A stretch of 50,360 nucleotides of DNA. Origin: an uncultured Bacteroidales bacterium (lineage in GTDB: Bacteria; Bacteroidota; Bacteroidia; Bacteroidales; Marinilabiliaceae). The stretch is taken from positions 1 to 50,360 of the forward strand of contig CAKUVM010000008.1 in the NCBI GenBank assembly GCA_934699135.1, written 5' to 3'. The position numbers and the translations under genes were made by a program. The notes beneath the pieces are model-generated. The model saw nothing but the letters and a program-made list of their open reading frames with translations, had not been told where the DNA came from and ran no database searches. Positions 1 through 14,000 of the stretch are shown here, in pieces. The first letter of the stretch is position 1; each line of letters opens with the position of its first letter.

Positions 1-3000
1 CTGGCTATAAGAACCGTCGGAGCATCCGCGGGCATCGGTGACCTTGAGGATATATGTGTCCGCCGTGAGGTTGGAGACAGACTCGGCATTGGAGCCCACC
101 TCCGTGCCGTCAGCACGGAACCACTCATAGGTGTAGGGAGCGGTGCCGCCGCGGACGGTCACGGAGAGCTTGCCATCGGCAGCACTGTTGCAGGTTATGT
201 CGTTATGGAGAGTCTCGGTGATTGAGAGAGCCGCAGGCATCGGGACGTAGATGACATCGCTGGTGACGGAGCATGCGGCGTGGCCAGAGACGGCGGTGCC
301 GTTGTCCGTCACGGTGACCTTGTAGTAGCCACCGGATATTTGAGCAACGTCCTCTGTCGTGAGGTCGATGAACGCAGGGTCTTTGACAGCACCCGTGGCA
401 TCGGTGAACTTCTCCCAGACATAAGAGAAATCTCCCACCCCGCCGTGGACGGTAATGTCAATGCTGCCGTTCTGCGCGCCATTGCAGGTCTCAGCCGTCA
501 CGACAGAAGAGATGGTGATCTCAGGATATTCTGAGACGGAGGCCACCTCAGTAACGGAGCAGCCGTTGGCATCAGTTGCCGTGAAGGTATAGTCACCCAC
601 GGTGAGAGGATTTACGGAGTACTCGCCATGGGCATCGACAGAGTACGAGATGCCCGTATTGGCCATGAGGAGCTTATAGATGGCTCCCGTAGTGAACTGG
701 GTGCCACCGCTAATCTTGATGTTGAGAGTGCCGTTCTTAGAACCGAAGCATTGCTTGTCGGCCTCGGCCACGGTCAGCGTGAGGGGGCTAGCCGGCTCAA
801 GAATGCTCTCATTGTTCGTCTTGGTGAACTCATGAGACACCTGGCCACCAGCCGCGTCGACAATGCGCACGGTGTACTCGCCAGCAGGACGCTCAATGAC
901 AATCTGCGCGCCGCCCTTGAAGCCCATCTGGTAAGGCGCCTCGTTGACATAGATGTCAAAAGGAGCTTTGCCATTGACAATGAGCGCAGTAAGAGTGCCA
1001 TTTTGGCCATAGCAGAGAGCATCGGTATGGTCGAAATCGACCTTGAGCGAGCCGGCATCGGTCAGGGCAATGTCGTAAGTGTCGCTTGCGCAACCGTTGA
1101 CATCGGTCACGGTGAAGCGGAACCTGCCCTTGGCTATGCCGTTGAGTATTCGGGTCTGGTCATTGACCCTGGTGCTGCCCACCACAGTGTTAGTGAGGTC
1201 GGTGACAACACCTGCGTCGTCCACGCTCTCCCACTTGATGGTGTAGGGGGCCTGACCACCAGTGATGCCCGTGATGGTGATTCGGCCATCAGAACCGCCG
1301 CTAACCGTCGGGTTGACAACATCGAAGGTGGCCTCGACGGGATCGGGCTGCGAGATGTTGACCTCGATGACGGCGAGACAGCCGTTCTTGTCCGTCACGT
1401 AGACAAGGTGCTTGCCAGCTTTTCCGCTGAAGTTGCCATTGGCCACACCGAACTCGAAGTCGCCCTCGGCCGTCAGCTCGTTAGCGCCACCAGCCACCGT
1501 GGGTATGTTGGCGTCGTCTACCGACCAGTAGAACGGGGCCACGCCACCGGAGACGGCGAGGCTGAAGACACCATCAGTGCCACCGTTGCAGCTTACGTTC
1601 GACTTGACAGAGGGGCGTACCGCAAGCGGAGCGACAGGGCCGTTGATGGTGACAGACGTCTTGTTGGTGCAGCCCCACTGACGGTCGCGCACAACAACGG
1701 TGTAGACACCTGCGGAGAGGTTGGACTGGACGTTGACATTGTTGATGATGCCATCGCCCGTGCCACTCCAAGAGTAAGAGTAGTCGCCAGAGCCGTTGAG
1801 GACATTGATGGAGATGAGGCCGTTCTGCTCATCGAAGCAGGTGACGTCTTTATGCTCCTCCTTGACATCGAAGCCGTTTGCGGAGACTAGCTCCACAACC
1901 TGCTCGGCAGACTTGCAGGTCTCGTCATCGAGTTTGCCGTTGCCGTTGATGTCGCGGACTTGAGTGTCCTCGACCGTGAAGTAGTACGTACCCTTGGCGA
2001 GGCCACTGCGCATGGCAAGGCCATCCACCTTGTTGATCGGGTTGCCACTCTGGTCTTTCTGATACCAGTGGTAATTGTATTTGCCAGAGCCGCCGTCAAC
2101 ATCGATGGAAATGGTTCCGTTGTTGACACCATCACAAGTGGGATCGACCTTGGAGAAAGAGACGACCATTGGGCGTACGAGGGTCACCTCGCCAGTGATG
2201 TCACAGGCGCCCGTCTTGGTCATCTTGAAGCGCACGGTGCCGTTCACCTTGTGGTTGGCATCGCCAGTGAGGGTCAAGGTAGGCTTGTTCTGGCCGTCGG
2301 TGACCTGTTGCTGAGTGAGGTTGGAACCAGACCAGACGATGGAGTAGCCATCGAGGTCGGCAATTGCCGTACGGCCGCCCTTATCGGCCACAATGGCCAA
2401 CTCGGCGTTGAGGCCGTCACAGTCAATGTCGCGGATGACAGAGAGATAATAGGTCTTAGGCTGTACGAGAGTAACAGTCTTGGCCTCGGTTGTGCAACCA
2501 TGGGCGTCGGTGACGACAACAGAGTAGGTGTCGTCAGCGAGACCCGTCTGCATATTGGTCTTGGAGGTCAGGAGCGAGCCATCGTTACGACGCCATACGT
2601 AGGAGTAAGGAGCCGTGCCGCCCTTAGGCGTTGCCACGATCTGACCGTCGGCCAGGCCGAAGCAAGACGGGTTGGTCTGCGCTATTTCCGCATCGGTGAG
2701 CGTCAGTGGCGCATTGGGTTCTTCAACAGAGAATGTGAAGGCCTTGGAGCACCCGCCAGAAGTGATGGTGACCTGATAATCGCCACCGGAAATCTGGGAG
2801 AGGTTCTGCTCATTGCCCACCTTGGCGGGAGCACCGCCGCGGAGGGTCTCTACATCCTCAGTGTAGTCCGTCGCAGCGGCATTGGCTTTCTTCTTCCAGA
2901 CGAAAGAGTAGTCGCCATCGCCACCACCGATGGTGTATGTTATGGCACCATCGTGAGCGCCATTGCACTTGACATCGCGAACCACAAGGTTGGCGATCTC

Positions 3001-6000
3001 AATATCGTCAAGTCCCTTGACCTCTACGCTCTTCTGAACCTTACAGCCGTTTTGGTCGGTCACGGTGACAACGTAGGAGCCAGCTCCAAACTTATCACTG
3101 TTGACTGCGCCCGCAGCCGTTGAGTAATAGCTGAAGAGGTTGGACTTATTGTTGAAGTCTTTGACGGTGACAGCACCCGGCGCGACAGTGTATTGCGCAT
3201 AGGTGGTGCCAGCCGGAGCACCTCCAGTGACAGTCATCTCAATGGTTGCCTCATTCTGTCCGTAGCAAACGGCATGTTTGCCAGCCTCGTAAGAGACGAC
3301 GGCGGTGAAGTCGAGCGGAGCGGCCACACCGTTGGCATACTTAATCTCGCAAGCAGGGGCCGTGATGGACGCGCCAGACGCATCGACAACGCGAATCACA
3401 TATTGGCCAACAGGATAGCCCTCAAGGAGGACATCAGACCCGCCGCGGAACTTGGAGACGCGAAGGACGTCATCTACATAAACATCGTAAGGAGCCTTGC
3501 CGTTGATGATGCGGACAACCATTGAGCCTGTGCTCTCGCCAAAGCAATTGACATCCGTCACGTCCTTGACAGGCACCTCAATCTTGAGCGCACCGTTGTC
3601 CGAGACAATGATGTCTTGAACATCGGAGTAGCAGCCATTAGCGTCTCGTACACGGACATAGTATATGCCTGCGGCAAGGTTGCGGCGGGTGTACTGATCC
3701 TGGTAGTTGCCATCGGGGGTGAAGTTGCCCGCGGCGTCAACATTACCCCACTCGAGCGTGTAGGCAGGTGTGCCGCCCACCACATCCGAGATGGAGATGG
3801 TGCCGTTGGCCCCACCCTCAATGGTGACATTGGTGGAAGCGAAGCTGAAGGAGATGGGATCTGGCTCAGCCACCTCGACGGTCACCGCCTTCTCGCAACC
3901 ATTAGCATCGCGGACGGTGATGAGATATGAGCCTGCGGGCCACTCGTCTTGCAGCGCACCAGCATTTGAATACTTGATGGCTACGGGCTTAGTGGAGGCT
4001 GCGACAGTCTGGCCCCACGTGGAGAGGTCGGTAGGCCAAGACTGCTCATTATACTTGTAGTAATAGAGGCCAGTAGAACCACCCACGGTTGCCGTGGTGC
4101 CGCCAGTGACGGCGAGTTTGATGGCACCGTTGACGTCTTTATTACACTTGACGTCGGTATGCTCGGCCGTTACGTTGAGCTCTGCGTCGGGACCAGTAAT
4201 GGTGGCCTCCTTGGCATCGGAGCAACCGAAGTCAATATCGGTGACAACGACACGATAGGTGCCGGCGGATAGGCCCGTCTGGTTCTTACGATTGCCCGTG
4301 GTTATGAGGCCATCGCCCGCACCACTCCAAGCGTAGGAGTAGTTGCCAGAGCCTCCAGTGACAGAGACGTTGACAGTGCCGTTCTGCGCCTCGAAGCAGG
4401 TGACATCGGTCTTCGTGACACCCACATTGAAGTTGTAGGAATATGGCACAGTGATCTCAAGCCACTCGGTCTCAGAAGGATAGAAGCAATAGTCAACTTT
4501 ATTGCCAGTGGCAGAAGAAGACCTGGTGTCTCGTACTCGAACCTTATATGTCATACCGCCCGTGAGGTTGGCACGCGAGTTTACGCCGAGGTAGGAGCCG
4601 CCCAAATCCTCCCAAGCGAAACTGTATTTACCAGCCCCGCCAGAGACGTTGACAACAATCTCGCCTGTCTCCTGACCCACGCAAGTGCTGTTCTTGACAT
4701 CGTAGGAGACTGTGAGAGGAGTGACAAAAGTTATGCTCTTGGCTACAGGGCAGTTGCGAGCCCCACTAGCGGACAGCATGGTGACGGTGACGCTATAGTC
4801 GCCACTGACCAAACCACCGCGCTCGACGGCGTTGTCTTTGTTCGCCCCGTCATTTACCTGCGCGCCAACCCACATCACCTCCATGGTGCGGGTGTCGGCC
4901 TCGCCATTCTTGACGTACCAAACGGTAAGCTGCTTCAGCGCTGCATTCCAGTTATAGGCGTAAGCCTCCGGGTATTGGCCATTTGCGCCCTTGACCTGGG
5001 TGGCAGGATCGGCAATGTAGGTGCCGGCCATCGCCGCCTTGAGATCTTTGTCTATAAACTCAACCATGAGCTTGCCGTTCTGGCCGTCACAATCGATGTC
5101 GTCTACGGTCAGGAGGCTGAACTCGTTCGAGACAGGCTCGGCGACAGTAACGGTGGCCTTGCCAACGGCACCCGTGGCATCTGTGACGGTCACTTGATAG
5201 CTGCCAGCCGTCTGATTCTTGAGGTTGACGCCCGTGGCGCCGGCGATGTCAACATAATTGTTGCTCTCGTCTTTCTTGCCCCACTGATAGGTGTAAGGCA
5301 TATTGCCACCGAGCGCGGCTGCCGTGAGGTCGGCGTCACTTTGGCCTATGCATGAGACCTGAGTGGCCGTAGCCGTGACGGAGAGACCAGTATAGGCGCC
5401 TATCGTGAACTTGTTAGTCGCGACTTCGCAACCCGCGGACTTGACCACGGCTATGTAATCTCCAGCCTCGAGGTTGGTAAACGTCTTGGAAGACTGCTCA
5501 ACCCTCACTGGCGTAGCAGTGGCATAGTCGGCGGCATTGTCCTTGCCGTTTTCGTAGGCGTAGAGGACATACTTGTACTGGCCATCGCCACCATCGGCCG
5601 TGACGGAGGCCTCGCCATTGTGGCTCTGGTCAATAGGCTTGATGTCTCCAGTGTTGACCACGGCGGTCAGCTCGTCATAAAGGTCTATAGACTCGGTCTG
5701 ACCACAGCCATTGGCGTCATTGTATATCCTGAGGGAGAATTTGCCGCCCACCGGCATATTCTGCGCATAACCGTGGAGATATGAGTCTCCTGCGGCGTAG
5801 GCGTTAGAGTTGCGGACGTAGCCGAAGCCAGCGTTGGCCTTGGGGCCTGTGCCGCTCCACTCAAACTTATATGAGCTGCCAGCCGCCGTCACAGCCTTGA
5901 TGAAGTCAACGCCGCTGAGCGTGACTTCGAGCCTGCGATCGGTCTTGCAAGCGTCATCGGCATCGATGGAGAAGCTAACCTCCGGATCTTGAGAGATCTC

Positions 6001-9000
6001 AACCTCGTTGGCAAGCTCAACGTAACACTCCGACTGCGCGCCATCAGCCACACGGACATTATACTTGCCCGCAGGGAAGCCAGTGAAGATCTGGCCATTA
6101 CGTGATGGAGAGAAAGGCACTTGGGCAGTTCCGTTGATGGAGAACCACTGATAATTGAGCGTGGAGGCGGCCACGCCTGAAGAGGTGACGGCAAGTGTTA
6201 CCTGACCGTCGGCACTGCCGAAGCAAGTGGCATCGATATGCGACGCAGCCACCACGGCAAGAGACTTCTTGTATGACAGGGTAAGCTTTGTGAGAGAAAG
6301 CTTAGCCTTGTCAGCGTTAGAGTCTATGTAGTTGTCGTAGACCTCAATCTCGTAGTCTCCTGGCTCCAGCTCCGCAAATGTGGTGGTGATGGAGGCGACA
6401 TCGGTGATGGAAGAGGCCTTAATGTCCTCAACAGCAGGCGCGGACTTGGAGTCGTAGACCACAGTGCCGTCTTTACGCACAACGTATGATATGGCACCGT
6501 GGCGACCCGTGGTACGGACCTCGATGACACCATCATTGCTAGTGAGGCAAGAAGGATCGGTGACAACAACAGAGGAGGCTAGACCAACGGAGGCAACCTC
6601 ATCAGTGCAAGTGACACTGGAGAGCTTGTTGGCGTCGAAGACGTTGATGGTGTAGACTCCCATGGCAAGGTTGTCAAGGACCACGTTGCCATCGGCAACA
6701 GATATATTGTCAAATGTCCGGGTTTCAGACTGGCCGTTTGTGGTGTTTTGGAGACGGACACGGTAAGAGAACTTATCGGTGGCCACCTCCATTCCGCCCT
6801 CAACGCGGAGCGTAATCTTGCCCGTGAGGCCATCCTGGCTCATCTCGACACCCTGAACCGTAGCCTTGACGGCAGGTGTCTGCTTGATGCTGATGTTAAT
6901 GTCCAGATTACCATCGGCATCGGTCACGCCGGCGTACTCGCAGCGGTTAGCGTCCGTGATGACGATGGTATAATCTCCTGCCGGAACGTTGTCAAACTCT
7001 GCGAGGGCACCCTCCGCCACATTGGCCTTGCGGAAGAGCGCGGCATCTTGCGAGCCTGCCAACTTGACCTCGACAACGTATGGCGCGGTGCCACCCGTAG
7101 GACGGACGCTAATGGCGCCGTTTGTAGCATCAGCCTCGCACGAGATTATGTCAGTATGGTGAATGGCGGCGGCAATGGCCATAGTTGGCAAGTAGATGAA
7201 CTTGCTGCTTTGGCAATTGTAGGTCCGGAGGCCATCGTTGTAGTCAGTCTCGACCGTCACCTCATACCAACCCGCAGGGCCAGAGACCGTGTTGGGCTTT
7301 GTGGCCGGGACGGCAGCCGTGGCAGGAAGAGCCCCGAACGAAAGAGCTGCCGGAACGGCCGTCTCGTCACCTGAGGCATAACGCCAAGCATAGGTGTGGC
7401 CATAAGCATAGCCATTTACGGCCTGCGTGTAGACAGGAGCGGCCTCAACCTCGATGCGACCATTGGCCGCGCCTACGCAAAGAACCGGCTCAACGGCCTT
7501 GGTGTCGATGCGCGGCTTGGACGTGAGGAATATCTCCTGCTTGTATGAGCAATCGGAGTTGGTGTTGCTCGTTACAGTAAGGACATATCGGCCACCCGCA
7601 GGCAGGGCGGAAGTAGAGGGATAATTGAAGTTGAAGTTGGCCGGGATGGAATCGCCAACCCACTTGAAGCCATAGTCGTTGACAGAGGCATCGTAGGTGA
7701 AGTCATTGACCTTGAGCGTACGGCTGTCGCTGCACATATCGTCCACCTCTAGAGTGAAGTAGATCGGCAGGATGCCCTTAACCTTGGCTGGGAACGTGAA
7801 CTCACAATTGCCAGAACGCGCTGTGAGCAGATAGTCAAGTTCCTTGACGGCCACTGGTTTGCCGTTGGCATCGCGTTCAACCTCGGTGGGCAGAGTTACA
7901 GGCTCAAGATAGTACTGGCCGTCCTTGCCGGAAGAGCGAACCACCTTTACGACCTTGTTGAAGCCATTGGGGCCAGTCCACGTGAACGACGTCTGACGAA
8001 TCTGTGTGTCCGCAGTGACAGTCTCCATCACGATGTCGCCATTTGCGTCGCGGACTGGGTTGCCATTCTCGTCAAGCATTTGCTGCTGACGGTCGACAAA
8101 GCCGACAAAGTCAATGAGCGGCTCAAGGACATTGCCCGCACCAGCGCAACTCTCTGTGACCATGATCTTGTCAAACTCTTGCGCTAGCGCAATATCCGTG
8201 ACGTAATCGAGCACAACAGACGCGCTGAGCGTGCAGCTGCCCGTGCCGGCGTCGCCGAGGCGACCGTCATCGGTCACGTTAACAGTGTAGGTGCCAGGGA
8301 TAAGATCCTCGATGCGGCTTGTGGTGGCACTGGAACTGCCAGACCACTGGTAGGAAACCTTACCGACCGCATTTTTGGTGACGACCTCAATTACTCCCTT
8401 GTCTCCCGTCTCGCACTGTGGCTGAGTGACATCGAAAGCGAAAGAGAACTGTGTGAGTGTGACCTCAGGGAACTCGACAGAGCAGCTGTTTGCTGTAGTC
8501 GGGTCAGACTCAACAGAGTTGAAGTCGTAGACGACAATCTTGTACACACCCTCAGAAAGACCCGTCAACCTGATGTCGGCAATGGAGTCGGTGAGGACTC
8601 CGGTCTCATAGGCCGCCTTATTGCCATTCTTGTAGGCATACCAATGGTAGTTCGCCTTTCCGCCCTTGACGGCACCGCCAGAGATTGGCGCGACAATCTC
8701 GCCCGCAGCATCGGTGCAGAGATTGGACTCAACCTGGCCAATGACCATATTGGAGATGTCCTTAATGAGGACATCCTTAATGTCCACCGTCACGCCGTTG
8801 GCATCACGGACAGAGACATTGTACTTGCCGGCCTTGAGGCCCGTGATGTCGAACTTGAGGTTCTGATCGGCAGAGGCGGTATCCGTGGCGATGACATTGC
8901 CGCCGAGCGATATGGTGTAGGGAGACTTGCCAGTGATGGTGAGCGCTATGACGCCCTGCGCGTCATTGTGGCAAGAGTTGTGAGTCTCTGTATGATCAAC

Positions 9001-11050
9001 CTGGAGACTGTTTCCGAAGACACGGAAATCTTTTCTTATAGTACAGCCCTCATTGTCTTGAACATTGATAGCGAAGTACTTCTCGTTGAGACGTTTGCCC
9101 GCGGCGTCGCGCACAGCGAGACCGGAGATCGGGTTGGCGTTTGCCGCTCCGAGGAAGTCGGCCGGATTAGCATAGTCAAAAGAGGCGGACTTGTCAGCAT
9201 CAGTCCACCACCAAGCATATGGAGCGTTACCGCCCTCGATGGGCTTAATGTTGATGGAGCCGCTGTTGGTGCCGTTGTCGGCAGTGATGCCGTCAGCCTC
9301 AATGCGAACATCCTGAGGTTGCTTGATGGTCACCTTGGCCGTGGAAGCAGAGCAGGTGCCGTTGTCGGTCGCACCATTGTAGACGCGGACAACGTAGTCG
9401 CCCGCATTGCCAGAGGTCAAAGTGAAAGTGTGGGAGGACTTGCCATCGGCGGCATTGACGCTCTCCACCGCCGTGGTGACAAGCGTCAGGACATCGCGGT
9501 AGTTGCCAGAGCCCGGAGTGTCCTCAACCTGCGAGACCTTGTAGAGCTTATAGAAATGTGACGTGCCACCGCCATAGATGGCCTCGGCCGTTACGGTAGC
9601 CACGGACTTCTTGCCGGCCTCCTGCGTGTTGTCGGCGCAGAGGAAATCAGTAGTCTTGGTGATGGAAGCCTGGATGTATGGGGCAACGGCCACATTGGCA
9701 TCGCCAGTGCACTCATAGCCCTTGTCCACACCGCTAACCGTGTACTGCGCATCGTTGAACCACGTCGCACGCCACTTGACCACATAATTCTTCGGTTCGG
9801 TAATGTTGTCAATGTCAACGCCGAAGATTATGTCAGTAGCATTGGGGGCTACGGTCCAGTCACCAATCATCTTGTCATTCTCATCCCACACGGAGACTTG
9901 AAGCTCGACAGAGTGCCTGCGCGGGTTCTCATTGGCAGCAACCGCGTTCCAATGACCGCTTATGTTGACAGTCACGGTCTTGGCGCACGGATCGAAGACA
10001 GGAGTCTTTAGATCGACCTTGCCAGGCTCGAAGATACTAATGACCTTAGAGGTGGAGCAGACTTGCTGCCCTGCCGCAGCCCTGTCGGTCACCGTGAGTG
10101 TGTAGACGCCGGCCTCGAGACCCTCGAAACGATAGGGCTTTGCGGTAGACGCGGAGCGAGCCACACCCTTGGCATCTGTGAGCGAGAAGACGTAGCTACC
10201 GGCCAAGTCGCCATAGTCAACGGCCTTGCCGCCAATCATCTTGGTCACCTCGATAGCGCCATCAGCGGCACCATTGCAAGAGATGTCCTCTGCCGATGTG
10301 CGGACAATCTGGATGTCATCAGTGGGCTCCGTGATGGTGAAGTCGTACGAGTATAGGCACTCGTCGTAGTTTCCATACTTGAACCATAAGGTGTAGTTGC
10401 CGGCCTGGAGGCTGGAGATTATGAGCTTGTCTGTCTGGAGTCTCTGACCGTCAGCTGCATCAGAGTCGGCCGCAGAATTGGCAGTAAACTTGATGCGGGC
10501 ATTGAGGCCAAGGCTGGCTATGACATACTCCTTCTCGGCAGTATAGTCGGCAGCGGGACGCCAACCTGCCGCAGCCGTGGTGACAACGTCGTTCTCATCG
10601 GCAATGAGGAACTTAACCGCATCGTCAAACGCAAGGTAATCAGCATAGTTGTTATTCTTGCCAGCTGGGTCATGATAGGCTGCCACATCCTTCAGGTGAG
10701 TGAAGTCAACAGTAGCCTGTCCGTCCATACCACCCTTGCAAGACACCTGAACCTGAGTGGAAGCTGCCGTAATCTGCGGCAACGGGAGAATCTGGAACTC
10801 AACAGTATTGGAGCAGCTCTCATTGGTGCCGGAGTATACCTGCGCAGAGTACTTGCCGGGAGCAAGGTCGGAGACAATGGTGCTGGTGACGGGGATGACC
10901 TCGCCACTACCCTTCTTCCATACGACAGTGTAAGTGGTTGGCGCAGTCCCAATGAACTTGATGGCCGCAACGCCGAGGTTGGTGTTGCCGAAGCCACAAT
11001 CGTAACGCTCACGGACATCGACAACGAAGTCGACCGGCTCGAGGGTCTTG
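1..11050 (-). repeat. Tandem SprB-like modules within the giant gene (about 93 residues each)
   Basis: The module boundary (VTDA.GC or variants such as VRDANGC, VTDKNGC) recurs on the minus strand near 21, 266, 552, 835, 1085, 1375, 1670, 1910, 2200, 2490, 2745, 3037, 3345, 3630, 3890 and 4225. Mean spacing is about 280 nt. Extrapolating over the repetitive part gives roughly 39 modules. They are divergent at the nucleotide level, so this is an old protein-level repeat rather than a recent DNA expansion. The right boundary is approximate because modules become irregular beyond about 11 kb. Confidence 0.75.
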
Positions 11051-14000
11051 ACCTCTTGATAGTCGCTCTTGAAGAAGCACTTAGTGTCGTTATCTTGAAC
11101 CTTCAGCACATAGAAGCCCTTCTGGGCGTTCTCGAAAGAGAAGGTTGTACCAGCCATCGGGTTGGTGAGGGCGGGATCGCCCGTAGGGCCATTGACGGTA
11201 TTGTAGGCATTGTTCCTGTCAGTATAATAATACCACTGATAGGTGAACTTGCCATCGGCTGCCGGAGTGATGTCGACAGTGTCCTTGCGAATGTTGGTGA
11301 GCGTGACAGAACCCGTCTTCTGGTCAACGGCGTTGCCCGCATCATCTTTCACGGTGCAGGTATTGTCCACAACGAAGTCGAACGTGAGGGACGGCTTCTT
11401 CTTAGGGATGAACTTAGCGACCGCGATCTCGCAAGAGTTGTCCTCCACCTCGGCATTTGCGTCGGCGGGGATGGCGCGCCCGTAAAGCTCTGTGCCATTG
11501 ATGGTCTTGACATAGAGCTTAGCGCCATCGTTGGCGAGCTGGTATCTAACGGGCAGCTCCGCCTTGACCACCCAACCGTCTGTCGGCACCGCCGTCTCTG
11601 TTATCTTGTTCTTTGCACTGTTGACAACGCGGAGGTTGATCTCATTGTCATTATAGACCATGTTGCCACTGCCATCATCGGTCTTGGTTGAGGTTATCTC
11701 AAGATCGTAGTTGAGAGTGGAGTTTGTGGCGTGGTAGATTTTAAACTTATAATAGCCATAGTCTTTCTGCTCCAAGTCTTGCCTCTTGAAATGGAGGAAA
11801 GGCGTGAAGACATCGTATGTGCCGTTATCCCACGGGTTGTTGGCCCAGTTGGGCTGCACAGAGCCTGCCTCCACCGTGGCCAACTTCTCATCGCCAACAG
11901 AGACATAGAATGGGCAGTACTCAACGACCTCGTCACCCTGATAGAGGTGGCGCGGAGAGACATAGTACTGCTTAAACTTGGTCTGGTAGCAGCCGCCATA
12001 GGTGGCGGGGTCGGACTGGAAGATGTAATTAATAGTATAGATACCGGGCGACAACGTGTTAGGACGGAAGTAGAACGTACCGTCATTATCGTTGTACTTT
12101 CGGTTGGTTATGTCATCATCGGAGACCTTTACGGCATCCTCGACAGCGGAGCCGTTCTTTACATAATAGAGGCCGTAGGAGTTGCCCGTGGCGGAGCCTT
12201 GCATAGTGACCTCAAACCAGCCTTCGCCCGGCACATACTGCGTGTCAGTGAGTTTAGGATGAGTTGTGGCAAGGGCATAGCTATCCACATCGCCCGCGCA
12301 GAATACACGCTTCTCCTCCGTGGAGGCGTTGTTGCTAGAGAGCGTGAACTTGACCTCCGCAAAGTCATTGATATAAAGAGTCTTGCTGGCACGATAGACA
12401 CAGCCACCGGCAGCCTTGTACTCATAGTAGATAGTAATCTTATAACGATCGGACTTCTTGAGATACTTGACGTACTCATCGAGGTTGAGGTAGGCCACTT
12501 GGCCCTCGTTGTCGCTCTTGACGGCAATGCCCTTGAGCGCGGCTGGCACATTCTGGAGGTTATCTGCCGTCGGGTCATAGAGAAGCGCATGTCCGGCATT
12601 GTCGGTAAGCGCATCTCCAAGGTAGAACTTGCCATCGGTCACGGACGTGCCCTTGGCATGAACCACAACATAGGGGTTGAACTTAGAGACAACGACACCC
12701 GTCTCGCCATCAGTCTCTGTCTTTGTGGTGCAGACGTTGCCATTCTGCTCATTGTCAACGGCAATGGTGACAGAAGAACCATTATCGATCTTGATGCGGC
12801 GCGAGAACGGCTCACCGCAACCTACATAGTAGAGTATGCGGTAGTCAGAGACGGCCGGATCGAGTGAACTGGTGTAGATGGCGTAGTCAGATATATAGGA
12901 GTTGCCCTTGAAGTTTGCGGCACAGACCTTAATCATCTTGTTGACTGTGTCCCGGACAACGCCACCAACAGGCGCTGTCTGAGGAATCTCACGATCCACG
13001 CCATTCTCATCTTTCAGCTCCTGAATCCAGAACTCACCTGGCACATCGTCTCCCACAAGCTCATTGGGCATGAAAGAGATGATGTTGGCCGGCTCGGTCT
13101 CACTATCCTCGTAGGTAGACTTCCAGCAGAGTGCAATCTGAGGAACGCGGTCGGTATGTATGGTAGAGAACTTTCCTGCCGCATCCTTGTCGAACCAGTC
13201 GGAAGAGTTGAGAGCCTTGGTGGCAGCATCGAGTTTCTCGACCTCATCCCATTTAGTCGGATAGGTGGCAATCTCGTTGGGGGCGGCATTCTTCCAGCTC
13301 TTACCCTGCCAAATGGAGAACGCGTCGGACTTGTTAACGACATAGACATCCCACTCTTTCACCATCTCGCACGTCTGATTGTTGCTGACAAACTTCCAAG
13401 TGAAGTGATATTTGCCAGCACCCTGTGCGCCATTCTCAAAAGTCCAAGTGAAAGAGACATCCCTCTTGCCGTCGTCCGTCAGGTCAAAATCAACAGAGCC
13501 TATGCCGTTGTCATCGTAGGAGATGATGGGCTGAGCGGAACCCTTGGTGTAGGAGACGGTGAACGTCTTCGGTGTGCCCAGAGGATTGCCATCGGCATCC
13601 GTCTTTTGGACAGTGATATAGCTTGTGCCGGCAACTCCCTCATAGTCATAGTTGAAGACAGGCGAAGTGAGGTTGCCCGTAATGTAGCCTTTGTCTCGAT
13701 TATCTTGGGTGTCATCGAGCGCAGGAGACGGATAGTTGAGGATTACTCGTACGGGTTCCGCGTTATAGGCGCAGTAGCTCTTCTGCATATTGTGAAGTAG
13801 CTCGCGCTTCACGCGGACAGGACGCTCGGTATTGGCACGGCACTGGTCGTTTGTGTTATTACGGCACTCAGAACCATTGTCAACATAGAGGTGGATATTG
13901 CCCGTGTTGTCATTACCTATCTCGCTGACATCGAGGAAGTAATACTTAATATCTTTCTCATCGTAGCCATCGCCGAGGTCATGAACTTTGCCATCATCTG

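Noticed and set aside
628..3123. Long plus-strand open frames opposite the giant gene (for example 628-1890 and 1960-3123)
   Set aside because: They mirror the codon pattern of the minus-strand repeat frame, show no family motif, and recur all along the gene. They are antisense shadows.
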